This document shows positions 25,354 to 36,690 of a stretch of DNA of 64,000 bases, in pieces; position 1 is the first letter of the stretch; every line of letters starts with the position of its first letter. Source of the DNA: Epiperipatus broadwayi (taxonomy: Eukaryota > Onychophora > Udeonychophora > Euonychophora > Peripatidae). Below the pieces are notes generated by a model that saw only the letters and a program-made list of their open reading frames with translations, was not told the DNA's origin and ran no database searches. A program made the position numbers and the translations under genes. The stretch is from positions 3,317,235-3,381,234 of the forward strand of contig JAQFVV010006335.1 of assembly GCA_028023455.1 (NCBI GenBank), written 5' to 3'.

Positions 25354-28300
25354 GAGTACATTTTGAAGGTTATCTTTTTAATATACAAGGAGTTATCTGC
25401 AAAGTCAGAAGTCAAAAAAATAAATTCTTGATTGTGCTTTTAGTTAATTTAAAATAAAATTTTGTCATCAAACATATATGTATTTTAATGCCTGCTACAG
25501 AACAGTATCTAGAAACATTCCAAAGACCATTGACATATAAACCAAAAAACAAACTTAGAGCTATTGTGCATTCTTATTTAAAACAGCTTATTAGTCCAAC
25601 TATTTCCAATAGTTCTGAAGTTAATGTATACCATTATAATCTTAATCTTCTTCAGATTTATTATTATATTTAGCGACTTTTCCTATTGTAAGATTATAAT
25701 AAATGGTTATAATTTCAGTTATTTTGATATCTTTATTTTAAATCTAAATGAGAAGAAAGAATGGATATATCATTAAAAATCATTGTAGGTAGTGTACCAT
25801 TATTCAAAAATTATCAGATTATTCTCTTGCTGGAGATGCATAAAACAGATAATATTGAAGAATGTAATGGATTATAATAATGGTATTTAAAAGTCCACAT
25901 CCTATTTTCTCAATGTGTCAATCAACAAATCATTGTGAGTCTTCTTGACAGTTATTAAATAAATGCCTTTAAATTTCTATATTGATCATGAAATTCAACA
26001 TTTAATATATTATTCTGTCAAATGAAAAATACTACATAATTCCTTTAAATTATAGAATCTTCTAAAAAGTATACATGAAGTTTTTTTTATAAATACGTGA
26101 TATTGTTTTATTTTTGGAAAGTAGACTAAACTACAATCTGAGAGCGAACTGTCTTTGTAGCTATTTTGTGCCTAATAAGATTAATCTTATAGACAATATA
26201 TAAAAATTCATTATAAGTAGTCCATTTGAATTTATAGCCTTATTGCCAACAAATTTTGGGTCAACATTTATTGTTTTTAACAATATGAGTATTAAAGCCT
26301 CAAAATTTGTTTTTGTTTGTTTTTAATTATATTTCTGTACTTAATATTATATAGTTATAAATCAAAGCTCTCTTTCTTGGAATTATCTGAATCTAATGAT
26401 GGAGTTTATGCATAAATAAAACATGCACAGATTCTATTGTGTAAGCAAAAATTTAATACCATTGTTTTCAATTCCAAAAATAAAAGATACTAAATTAGAC
26501 CTTACAGCAGGTTTAACACCATACAATTTATTTTCTATGAAACTTAATTTATAATAAGAATGCCAATATAAATTTTAAGTTATGGTGCTGCTTAATTTTA
26601 AATGTTGTTCCTTCTCAGATCTTAAAAAGTTTGCATCAAATAAAATTTTCCTGTTTCTGTTTTGAAATCTCTATAGATTTCTTTATGATACTTTATTAAT
26701 AATAAGGCTATCTAAAAATTTCCATAAATGTATTATTATCATTACCTCCTACTTTGCTATTTTGAATCTTATTTGTTTTCCCTGCACTAATATGTGACCT
26801 GCCATGTGTGACACTTTAGTCAAATTGTGTAAACAGACCATTTTTAGTCCCTTTTCTCAGATTTTTCTATTTTAGTAACAGACAATGAGATCTGTAAATA
26901 GAACTGCTTAAACATACAACTTTTTCCAAGATAAAATTTCTGTCACAAATTTAGTTCCAAAAAGATTTATTAGTGGTGTTAATGCTTCAGACAATGACTC
27001 TAACTAGGGATTTTAGTCTATCAAGCCTATTCCCTTTACTATCTTTTTAATATAGAGAGTCTCTGTTTAAAAGAATGCAACAATTAATTCAATCAGAATT
27101 GTTGTGAGCATAGTTATTAAAATACTAAATAAAAGGTAAAAATAAAAAAGACTACTCATATTGAAATTATTTTTGCTAGCCTTTGATGGACAACAATATA
27201 TTGCAAAGTCATTCTTAGATATGTATTACTTATTTGTTAACCCTTATATCTAAACGTCATTCTACTATCTGTCACCTGTAAACCTGATCAATTGTATAAA
27301 TGTAATACCTGATGAATATATGTATATATTACAAAAAAGTAAAAATAAATAAAAATTACTTATGATAAACAAAAATTAATTATTGCAGTAATTTATTTTT
27401 AATTTTGTTTATAATTATTTAATTAATTATGTAACAAAATAAAGTCCACAGAAAGTTTATAATTGAATGACCTTTAGATTTGATGGTTAATTGTGAATAA
27501 CCAATGAAGACTATGTCAATGGCTGACATTATTTCAAATACAAAAAAAAATTGTGTCTCCTTTTTTATTTTATTTTATTGCTATCTGTCATTTAAAGTAA
27601 ATATATTGTGCAGTTTTTGAACCTTTTGTGTTTTCAGTCATCTTTCTATACTAGCTATAGTAATATCATTATTGGTTTGTATACCCACACTGCTATATCT
27701 TAACTATGTGTACAAAAATTCTGATTTCAATTTTTTCTTCTCATTTATTCTGGGCAGTGTCCCTTGTGAATGCTAAAGCAATAATAAGAATTCTATTCTT
27801 AATTTGTAATTTTACATTAAGTATTACAATTTATACCAAGTTGTGTTGGAACTAGATTTGGATATTTTAACTTTGCAAATTAGATTTTATTTAGAGATTG
27901 TCATATCAACCATGAAAGTAGAGAAGCCCTAGAAAAGATTATCTAAAAATGACTTCACTAAGTTACTTTGCATAGTGAGTCAGTCACCAAAATTAATATA
28001 AATACAAAAACAGTAATGATGATAAACCAGAAAATAAGGTAATATTAAAGGTAAGTATTTTAACTTTTTTTTTCTAAATATAGTTTCATGGAATAAATAA
28101 TTAACACAACATATTTGTGGAGAGTTTATTGTTAACTTTCTTATATCAATGTTTTGATTTTTTTTTATTTGGTTGAATATTAATTAATCATATAATCAGA
28201 GACATTTTATTAGTCTCAGTTTAAATACAAAGTTAAATTATTACAAGTGCTTAATCCAGAGCTTCAGAGTATATCGCTTTGTCATGGTGTCAAACTATGC

Positions 28301-28654
28301 AGAACAAACTGAATAGTTTATGCTCTCAAATTCTGTTACCTTATCACTATACCAAGTCATACTGGGTTTCATTTACTAAAGAAAAATTAAAAATAATGTT
28401 TTAATAGGTTGTAATAAATAGTTTTCTTCTATTTAAAATTTATAAGGATTATATTCCATCTAGTACCAAAATTTGATAAGCATGAAAATGAAAATTTTTG
28501 CTTTTTTTTTTTTTTTTACTAATTTTTTTTTGTTTGTTTGTTTGTTTGTTTATTTAATTGCTTTTTTTAAAAAAATCATTTCTTAATTTTATTTTAATAT
28601 ATAAAAAAATTAAGCGTTCAACATAAAATCCCTATCTTTCCATCCATTAAAAAT
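25354..28654. other. AT-rich non-coding DNA
   Basis: No supported gene. A 61-codon ATG frame at 25488-25673 has no recognisable domain and no supporting context. CTGATGA near 27317 lacks a GAAA partner. Tracts include poly-T near 28501-28517 and (GTTT)n near 28530-28550. Confidence 0.5.
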
Positions 28655-28667
28655 ATTAATTATTTAA
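28655..28667. repeat. Left target-site duplication of the family 2 composite
   Basis: ATTAATTATTTAA, repeated exactly and in the same orientation at 29810-29822. Confidence 0.8.
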
Positions 28668-28809
28668 TAGCTGAAATACACAGGTTTATATATACCTGTG
28701 TCTATATATGTAATAGACAGGGTATGAGCACAGACTTTCACATGACCCACCACTCTCCACACTATCTCATAATACTGATACACCTGAACACACATATGTC
28801 GAAAAGATA

Positions 28810-28870
28810 AATAATCACCAATATACGTATTTCATGCTAAACCAGCAATCATCAGTTGGTCCAGATTACC
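28810..28870 (-). ncRNA. Hammerhead ribozyme family 2, intact core (inverted copy)
   Basis: Minus strand. CTGATGA; helix II TGCT-GGTTT-AGCA closed by a U-U mismatch; GAAA; self-complementary helix III ATACGTAT followed by A (NUH triplet AUA). Helix I pairs ACCAA with TTGGT and then, past a three-base TGG bulge, GGTAATC with GATTATT. Every invariant core position is present. Type I topology. Confidence 0.88.
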
Positions 28871-29181
28871 ATCTCTACACATATATGCTACAAGTGCTCA
28901 GATATATATTAGGATAGCAAATCCTCCTACTTTAGTGGACAGGCTTCAATCTACTCCACACTCCAACTCTTCAACTGTCCATCCAATTGAAAATCTGATG
29001 ATGGAATGCTCAAAGGCCACCATGAGGCCGAGATTATTGTCACACCCATGTTGACATCAGATTTTCAATTGGATGGACAGTTGAAGAGTTGGAGTGTGGA
29101 GTAGATTGAAGCCTGTCCATTAAAATAGGATTTGCTATCTTAATATATATCTGAGCACTTGTAGCATATATGTGTAGAGAT

Positions 29182-29242
29182 GGTAATCTGGACCAACTGA
29201 TGATTGCTGGTTTAGCATGAAATACGTATATTGGTGATTATT
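29182..29242 (+). ncRNA. Hammerhead ribozyme family 2, intact core (first direct copy)
   Basis: Same 61-nt structure as 28810-28870, read on the plus strand. Together with the copy at 29654-29714 it would release a roughly 472-nt monomer if both cut. Confidence 0.88.
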
Positions 29243-29653
29243 TATCTTTTCGACATATGTGTGTTCAGGTGTATCAATGTTATGAGATAGTGTGGAGAGT
29301 GGTGGGTCATGTGAAAGTCTGTGCTCATACCCTGTCTATTACATATATAGACACAGGTATATATAAACCTGTGTATTTCAGCTATTACATATTAGAGATG
29401 TCTGCCTATCCCTTGTATATGTATTTAATGGATTAGGTCCTGTACATTAGGGGTCAGATTGACTTTAGGTCAACATGGGTGTGACAATAATCTCGGCCTC
29501 ATGGTGGCCTTTGAGCGTTCCATCATCAAATTTTCAATTGGATGGACAGTTGAAGAGTTGGAGTGTGGAGTAGATTGAAGCCTGTCCATTAAAGTAGGAG
29601 GATTTGCTATCTTAATATATATCTGAGCACTTGTAGCATATATGTGTAGAGAT

Positions 29654-29714
29654 GGTAATCTGGACCAACTGATGATTGCTGGTTTAGCATGAAATACGTA
29701 TATTGGTGATTATT
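29654..29714 (+). ncRNA. Hammerhead ribozyme family 2, intact core (second direct copy)
   Basis: Identical core and helices to 29182-29242, 472 bp downstream. Confidence 0.88.
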
Positions 29715-29809
29715 TATCTTTTCGACATATGTGTGTTCAGGTGTATCAGTGTTATGAGATAGTGTGGAGAGTGGTGGGTCATGTGAAAGTCTGTGCTCAT
29801 ACCCTGTCT

Positions 29810-29822
29810 ATTAATTATTTAA
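29810..29822. repeat. Right target-site duplication of the family 2 composite
   Basis: ATTAATTATTTAA, same orientation as 28655-28667. Confidence 0.8.
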
Positions 29823-32380
29823 ATAAAAAACATTTGTGCTTATATTTATTATCAATTTAATTCTTTTAGTCAAATTTATTATTTATAATTTTATTTTAAA
29901 CAAAGGCGGACGTTAAAATATTGAAAGCTTTGAAGATAACCCAACAAATGTTAAATAATAATCAAAATTATCCATGTAAATAAAACTACTTAAACTTAAT
30001 ATTTTACTTAAAAATTACTCTAGTTAAAAACTCTTATTCAAAGAATAGGTTGTTTATTATTTTGAATTTGTATCTTCATTTTCTTACATATTTAGAAAAA
30101 GTATTTGTTATTCACTCTTACCAAAATAATAAAAGATTTGCTTATATCTAAAATGCCGATTTTAATTTCCCAAACGTACTTTTGTGAAAACACTTTTTAG
30201 GGTAATATTTTTTAAGGAAAAAAAAATATTCAAAGGTATTTTTCACAAAAAGACATTTGGGAAATTTAGAACGATGTTTTAGCAATGGAAAAAATTCTTC
30301 CAATATTATTTTTAATAATAAAACCATTATTAAATCTAAATAGTGTTATGATAAATTAAACTCAATTTTTTTTTTTTTTTGCACTCATTGATGTTAGGTT
30401 TAAATAGCATGAATTTAAAAAATAGAATATAACGTCTTCGCTTTCTTTTCAGAGTTTATTTATTTTTATTTTTAATTTATTTTGTTGGTCAAAAATAGAT
30501 ACAAAGATTTATTTTACTGAAGATTTCTAAAACTTTGCAAAGTTCACACTAATTTTAAACAATTTATTTTATGCACCTAGATTTTTGGATCTAACTCAAC
30601 CCTTCCAGCAGCCATCTTAACCTTTTTATTTAATTATAAATCTATGAGTCTAAATTGAAAATACAATAATGTTTTCAATTCAAGCTTATTGTTTTGTATA
30701 GTCACACAGATCTGAACTCAGTTCAGAATCTAAACATTTTGGTGTCTGATTTTTTAATAACCAGTCATTTTTTCTCCAGGATTGGTAACAAACCACTAAA
30801 ATATCACATGATTAGCTATGTTTATTCTTACACAAGCTTTTAAAACAATAACAACTCTTTCCATATAATATTACAATCAAGTGCAAGTCATAGTAATTAA
30901 TGTGTGCTAGAAGGACCATGCATTTATCCCATATTCTTCAACTTGTTTATTGTATTGTGTGGCCATGCTGTATAAAACACAGTTGCTACTGTTTTGACAG
31001 CTTATATAAGGGTAAAAAAATGGTATTCTTGTGACATTTTAGTTGTCTAACATAAAAAATAATGACTAATATTGGCATACCAATTTTTAAAGTGTTAACA
31101 TTGTTTATTTATAACATAATCAACAGAATGACTTTATTAGGTAATATTTACTATTTCTACTGACATCACCATAACATGATATTCCAAATTTTTAAAAAAT
31201 TGAATTGTTTATTGGTCAGATGTTCATAGGAAGTTTGTGCACTGGAAATGACAAATCTAAAACCATAAATCATGGATTTTGAATTTTAAAAACTTCAACT
31301 CTATCATCAGACTAACAGAGTCAGCTTTAGATTAATCAGATGATTTATTGTTTTGAAATTTGTAAATAGTTTAAGTATTGAGCAGAGCTATAATCCATAA
31401 ACTTTGACCTCCATTGTCAGCCATTGTGTCTCTGCATTAAATTACAGAGGTCATACAACATTCCAATTCATGTAGATCAAAAAATATTCTCAGATAAATG
31501 AGAGCTTTTAAGCAAAGCTATCCTTTTCAAATAGTTGGTTTATAGCCAATGCAACTAATCATTCATGTCTTGGTAAGAAAATGGGAATCTCATTTTTTTA
31601 ATTAGCAATCGAAAAGTCCCAAATTATTTAAGATAATTTGGTAAGTGACAGTTTACAACAAAAAATAAAGTTACAATTATAATGTGATGTATACTTCACC
31701 ATTTATATCAGTCATAATTTTACTGTTCTGAATCTATCATTTAATCTCTAGTTTCAGTATGCAGCTTTTCAGCTATTTGAGCAATCCAGCAATGTTGCAC
31801 AAAATATTTATAAGTAATGTATTTCAAATTTGGAAACATTTGTTCATCTGTGTAATGAAGTAATTTATTTATTCTTTAAAACCTAAAGTACACTTTTGGT
31901 TTTTAAATTTACATATACAAATAAAGGGGAAAAACAATATTGCATAGATATTGTATTTATAAATATTAGTAAAGCAAAGTGAAGAAATGAGAAGAAAAAA
32001 TACATTCAAATTTTCTTTTTAATAATACATTAGCAAATATCATTTAAATTTTAAGTATTTATTTCATTATTTCTTTAACTAAAACTTTAATTGTGAAATA
32101 TTTACACCTTATGTTCTTTGCCTCTTCCAGTACTGTATTTTTTTTCATTTTTTGCACAACATTAATATTATCTTCTTTTCTTTATCATTGTAATTTTAAA
32201 ACTCATATCTATCAATATCTATATTACATTTTATTCTGAAGTTGCCAAACTTATTGTACAAACAATTATAATACCAAACTCTTCAGAAAAATATTTTAAC
32301 TACTATAATTAATCATTTTCTATGTTAGAAATTTATATTATATTTAGTCTAAATACACAATTTTAATTTGAAGATGACAA
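29823..32380. other. AT-rich non-coding DNA, possible old satellite-family relic at 30700-30850
   Basis: No supported gene. 30708-30850 has TCTGAACTCAGTTCAG, then ATCACATGA, then ACACAAGCTTTTAAAA. This is the same order of blocks as in the satellite and in the rc of 13540-14215, but alignment by eye is weak. Confidence 0.35.
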
Positions 32381-32381
32381 G

Positions 32382-32531
<150 letters not shown>

Positions 32532-33039
32532 TGTTTCAACAATAATCATTAATAATCCTTTGGGTTACATGGCATTACATAACATTGAATGTAAGATTTA
32601 CAAGTGCAATCATGTTGTATGGGTTTTTATATGGATTAATTTCAAGGGTTACAATAATCAGGTTTCAAGGTATATTTTTTTACAACTGCTGCTACTAGTT
32701 TTGATGCAGCAATGGATATCAAATTTAATCATTAAGTCTTAAAAACTGTTTAATATAAAACTCAGTTTCATAGATAGATAGATATGACCTAAGATTATAA
32801 AATCTGGAATCATATTGAAAGTTATTTACAATCATTAAATTAATCTTTTTTATTGTTTTTTTAATTGTTAATTTTCTACTTTATTATGGTAGCCTATAAT
32901 TCGTGTAGCATAAAATCAAAATATGGATGCTGTACAAATAACAAAGTCAGTTCAGAGTAGAATTACATATGGTGATAGCTGGTAGATTGCAAAAGATATG
33001 GGTAAATTCTGTAGTCTAATGGTGAATGGAGTTTACGGC
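32532..33039. other. Non-coding DNA, possible LINE 3' flank
   Basis: Short GATA run at 32775-32785. Composition changes to T/G-rich near 33000, where the minus-strand LINE relic seems to end. Confidence 0.4.
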
Positions 33040-35216
33040 AATTAGTGAATGTGAGTTTTGTTGAAAGTAAAGGATGGTATCATCAATGTGGTTATTGTTG
33101 GATTATGAACTATTATAGATTGTATGGTTGTTTTAGTAGTGACTATGTGACAATAAAAAGTATCTGAGGGGCACTATTGTTGTTCCAGACCTTGATTTGT
33201 TGAAGATTATTGATGAATGCATCTGGGAGTCTTCAGGTGTTTCTGCCACTGAAAAACATGCAGTGAGTGTGATGGAAGACATACAGGATGAAAGTTATTG
33301 TATGTGCTGAGGAAGGGTATATCTTCTGATAGGATTGAATTAGCTATTGTATAGATGAAATGATGATCTGTATGTATTTAGCATGATAGTTTTGATATAG
33401 TTGAGGTTTGAGATCTGATAATGTTACGGCTTACATGCTTAGGTCAGAACAGAATCTTTGTTGATAGAGAATGCCTACATTATAACACTGTTAAAAGAGA
33501 TGTTGAGTTTCCTCTGCCATATTGAATAAGGTGTAGAATGGATTTATATTTTTATATAGATGGTGATAATGGAGAAAATGTGATGTTGGCAATGCATACA
33601 GGTTAAGATGTTCTTGGATTCCAGGTATCATCTTTTGAAGGAGCAGAGTCACTAGCATTTATTGTTACCAAGCATGGGAGAAGGATAATCTTTGATGGCT
33701 TCCGAATATAGTACAGCATATGTTTGTCAGTATGGGTATTTTTTATTCATGGGGAATGTTGATTAATTTAATGATGATATGATTGATTGAACAAGTGTGG
33801 TTAGAAATGAAGCTGAAATAGGGAAAGATCTGTCAGTAGGGATTACTTGTAACAGTGATCACAGTCCTGGGCACATTTGAACAATTGATGCAATTAATTT
33901 TATGGCTTTTTATATGTAGATCTCTTGAGTGTTGTGGAATCCAGATCAATATTAATCAGTGAGCAACTATGCCTTTTTGCTGAAATTGAATGTCTTCCTG
34001 TCCAATTGTAACTTATTGCAGAGGAAGGAGATGGCAGAATTAAACGGTTTTGAATTTTAACAATAGGCAAATAATATGTAATTTTAATCATTGTAAGTAT
34101 ATTAACTAGATGAATTTTAGCATAAAGGGAGATTTAAGCTTTGGAGAGGGCGTTGGTACTCCATGTTGCATTTTTAAGCTTGTTTTGTAAGATGTTTTTT
34201 ATTGTATGTGAGCCCATGTAAAATGTGTAGCCTAAGAAAGGGGTTGTCTTTCTGTGGAATATTTAAAACTATGGTTTATTGGTGAATGCAAACCATGCTG
34301 CTCCTTTATTCATATTAAATCTAAGCTTATATGTGACAGGGTATTGATTGAGGATGCTTCACAATTTGGTGAGATGGTTCTGAGAAGAAAGATACTGACA
34401 TCATCCAAGTATTCTATGCTTGGAATGTATTGTTGAGTATGTATAATTTTGATGCCTGAAAATATCTGTTGTATATGCTTTAATAAAGAATTTATGTAGA
34501 AAATAAAGAATAGTGCACTAAGAGATGTATTTTGGGAGATAGATTGCATAGGGATAAATGAGGGTAAACTTTTTGCAATTAAGAGTGATGTGTATCTCTC
34601 TGTTGTGCTGTAAGTTGGTCATTAAGTAAAGTAGAATGCTTATAATGGTAATGTGTGTTAGAATCAGAATGGAAATAGATACAGAGTCAAATACAGACCC
34701 TATATCTAGCTGAATTGCAGTTGGAGGACATTTTTTGTCCTTGAACCAAGTTTAAGACTGATTAAACATCAGAACCACCTGGAGGGAAAAAAAGTCTTTT
34801 TTGCAAACTGCATATTGGAAATTAGAGGAAGTAGATGTGGCTCTAAATGATCATTCACAACTTTCAGTATCTTTATGCCCAGTGGCCATATAGAAATTGG
34901 ACAAATGTCTGTTTTTTGGTAAATGGTACAATTGAAATTTTATATAAAACTTTGACGTCATTGGATAGATAATTTGCCAGGTCACATAGGTGTAATGCAG
35001 TAAAGTATTGAAGGTGAGCAAATACAAAAGCAAAAATTCCATTAGATAACATGAGTTATTTTTAGTGGTAAGCTTGTCAGCAAATTGTTTGGTTTGGAAT
35101 GGGGTATTAGTATCTGGTAGCCTGAATAAGTCTGAAGGATATATGAATGCATTGTGGATTAGTAATTTCTGCTTGAAATATTGGTATATATGATTACCAT
35201 CAACTTGGAGTACCAT
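33040..35216 (-). pseudogene. Decayed non-LTR retrotransposon (L1/Tx1-like LINE), reverse transcriptase and C-terminal part
   Basis: Minus-strand pieces in several frames give a LINE reverse transcriptase in order. 35255-34851 reads an upstream segment (FRLPDTNTPFQTKQFADKL). About 34690 has a motif-A-like LDIGSVFDSVS. 34549-34310 has LSALFFIFYINSLL and the catalytic YLDDVSIFL. Downstream are GYTFYMGS, a KNATWSTNALSK-like and a KIHLVNILTMIKI-like block, and a WTGRHSISAKRHSCSL segment, as in the region after the polymerase of L1/Tx1-type LINEs. Stops and frameshifts are numerous. Only the DD pair is recognisable; motif A keeps an Asp. Clade assignment is tentative. The 5' part continues at 36258 beyond an inserted PLE. 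Confidence 0.65.
35205..35216. repeat. Target-site duplication, left copy
   Basis: TTGGAGTACCAT, same orientation as 36258-36269. The two copies bound the PLE inserted in the LINE. Confidence 0.7.
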
Positions 35217-35300
35217 ATTCAAGCACAAGTGCGTGTGCGGCGCAACTGCTCCCAAAAGCTGTTAATACAAATACAAATAGCTAACTAAAAATATTAAAAC

Positions 35301-35340
35301 AGCTGAGCGCTTTCAAAGGATCTTGCCTTCATAATCATAG
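35301..35340 (-). ncRNA. Hammerhead-like motif in the PLE terminal region
   Basis: Minus strand: TATGA (end of a decayed CUGAUGA), helix II AAGG-CAAGAT-CCTT, then GAAA and a self-complementary AGCGCT followed by C. The core is damaged at C3 and G5, so it is probably inactive. It lies about 30 bp after the GIY-YIG frame stop, where PLE hammerhead motifs are known to sit. Confidence 0.55.
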
Positions 35341-35370
35341 CTTGCTTATGTTTAAATTTATGCAAATATG

Positions 35371-36006
35371 CTAATTCCATCTTTTTGATAGAGAAAAACA
35401 TGTGTCCTTCCTGTTTATGGCATTGCTGTCGCGAGAGATAAATAAAGCCTCTTTGATCTTTCTTTTGAGGTCATGTCTCTCTCTACATACGATGGTAGGA
35501 TTGTCCAGAATGCACTCATGGTGGCTTGTGCACTGGTGCTGATAAAAAACTGAATAAGTAGAAGGATCGTTGCGAGCTCTATTGTACGAATACTTGTGTT
35601 GTGCCAATCGTGTGGCCAAAGATGCTCTGCTTTCCCCATAATATGTGCCTTTGCAATAGTTATTTGGACAAGCAATGTTATATACTGTATGGGGGGTCTG
35701 TAACAGTGGAGTTTGATCTTTGGTATTGTTAATTAGATTGTTAGAATTTGGAGGGGTTCGAAAACAGAGCTGATATTTGTTGTTAAAGATGGAATGTAGT
35801 TTCTTGTATAAATTGGGTATGTATGGAAGTAATAATCTGGGTTTATCCTGTGTGGCATGAGAGTTGAGAGGTTTATTCTGAATGTGTGAGATTTTTTTGT
35901 CGATGATGGATTGTCTGAAGCCTAAATTCAGTAGATCATTTCTATATTCTGCTACATTTGTTTTTGCATCTGCCTCGATTTTACACAACAATCTGTTTCT
36001 ATGCAA
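35371..36006 (-). CDS. PLE C-terminal protein: RT thumb, linker and GIY-YIG endonuclease (partial)
   Basis: An open frame of 211 codons, the longest uninterrupted PLE frame here. Residues 1-45 match the end of the PLE reverse transcriptase (thumb). About 60-75 hold the LPYIPNLYKKL linker block. From about 108 the GIY-YIG endonuclease follows: VYNIACPNNYCKGTYYGES, then LATRLAQHK, and near the end ERHDLKRKIKEALFISRD and a KRWN stop. The usual YIG reads YYG, and the Cys/His spacing of PLE nucleases is partly kept (C at ACP and NYC, H at QHK). The polymerase domain proper is missing (5' truncation), so it cannot act alone. Its nearest relative in the window is the plus-strand relic at 42830-43170. 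The first Met is arbitrary; coding similarity continues upstream in another frame. Confidence 0.8.
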   Translation of the reverse strand: MHRNRLLCKIEADAKTNVAEYRNDLLNLGFRQSIIDKKISHIQNKPLNSHATQDKPRLLLPYIPNLYKKLHSIFNNKYQLCFRTPPNSNNLINNTKDQTPLLQTPHTVYNIACPNNYCKGTYYGESRASLATRLAQHKYSYNRARNDPSTYSVFYQHQCTSHHECILDNPTIVCRERHDLKRKIKEALFISRDSNAINRKDTCFSLSKRWN

Positions 36007-36257
36007 AAAAAGATGCTAGACCTGATAATTTATGTGCTGTGGGTGTGTGAGATTGGGGGTGTGTATAGCATCTGATTTCCAACGGTTTGATGGCCATGCT
36101 ATAATGGCAGTGGTTATTTTCTCTTTTTATTTTGACATCAAGGTATTTGACTTGTTGGTGAATGTATTTGTATTAACAGCTTTTGGGAGCAGTTGCGCCA
36201 CACACGCACTTGTGCTTGAATACATACATTTCCCAAAAGTAAAATTATTTAACTTAA

Positions 36258-36690
36258 TTGGAGTACCATAGAAACTTTTAGTGTGGATGGATGTCCCATG
36301 GTCCATGTATGTTGATGATTAAGACAAATTTGTCTTGGCAAGATATTTTTTATGTTGGTTGGTTGTCTTTTGCAAAGCCTGGGATAGTGTGTGTAACAGT
36401 TGGGGATTATGATATGCAGTATTCATGAATGTAAACCATGTATGCAACTCATTGATTAATACCAGAAGTTATGAGATGTTTGATAATGGATGATATCATA
36501 TGTATAAAGGTGAGGTAGCTTTGGACTGCATTGTGTTCTATTTGTTCCAATTTTTGCAAGGCTTCAGAAAATAGGAACTCTGTGGTACATGAAGATAGCA
36601 GAACTTGAATTGTTTTACATAAATTAATGATTGTGATGTGTAGTTTCATTGAGATTCAAGATGAGAGATTGTCCAGAGTGGTCAGAAAAA
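36258..36690 (-). pseudogene. 5' part of the interrupted LINE
   Basis: Minus-strand frame 36649-36449 reads an amphipathic segment (EFLFSEALQKLEQIEHNAV) of the kind found between endonuclease and RT in L1/Tx1-type LINEs. Further remnants follow down to the PLE junction. It begins with the second TTGGAGTACCAT copy (36258-36269). No endonuclease domain is visible upstream. Confidence 0.5.

Larger units (their letters stand above)
28668..29809 (+). mobile_element. Composite retrozyme-like insertion: one inverted and two direct hammerhead units
   Basis: 1,142 bp between 13-bp direct duplications. 28668-29056 is an inverted copy (minus). 29057-29525 is a full direct unit of 469 bp. 29526-29809 is a second direct unit truncated after ACCCTGTCT. 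The period comes from ATTTTCAATTGGATGGACAG at 29060 and its counterpart at 29530. The inverted copy runs across the unit boundary (it holds both the CATGGGTGTGACAATAATC end and the following AATTGGATGGACAG start), as expected if the template was a multimer or circle. There is no coding capacity. Conserved unit blocks include TCGGCCTCATGGTGGCC and GAGTTGGAGTGTGGAG. One pair of target duplications around the whole block implies a single insertion event. Confidence 0.88.
35217..36257 (-). mobile_element. 5'-truncated Penelope-like element with 59-bp terminal inverted repeats
   Basis: A 1,041-bp minus-strand insertion in the LINE, between copies of TTGGAGTACCAT. 35216-35274 and 36164-36222 are 59-bp inverted copies of one another (AGTTGCGCC block). 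The right one is the 5' edge of the PLE coding remnant and the left one is an inverted copy of it placed after the 3' end. Such inverted 5'-end tails are known for PLE insertions. In order on the minus strand: RT thumb remnants (HPQSHTPTAHKLS-like), linker and GIY-YIG frame, stop, terminal region with hammerhead-like motif, inverted tail. Confidence 0.75.

Noticed and set aside
27317-27345. CTGATGA as a hammerhead core
   Set aside because: No GAAA box after the following TA stem and no cleavage triplet or helix I.
29001-29020. CTGATGATGG in the family 2 unit as an additional ribozyme
   Set aside because: No GAAA partner or helix I; the real core of that unit lies elsewhere.
33900-36006. PLE with N-terminal (permuted) GIY-YIG, since the nuclease lies 5' of an RT on the minus strand
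   Set aside because: The nuclease frame begins with RT-thumb and linker sequence, as in C-terminal-nuclease PLEs. The RT downstream is LINE-type, and 12-bp duplications separate the two elements.
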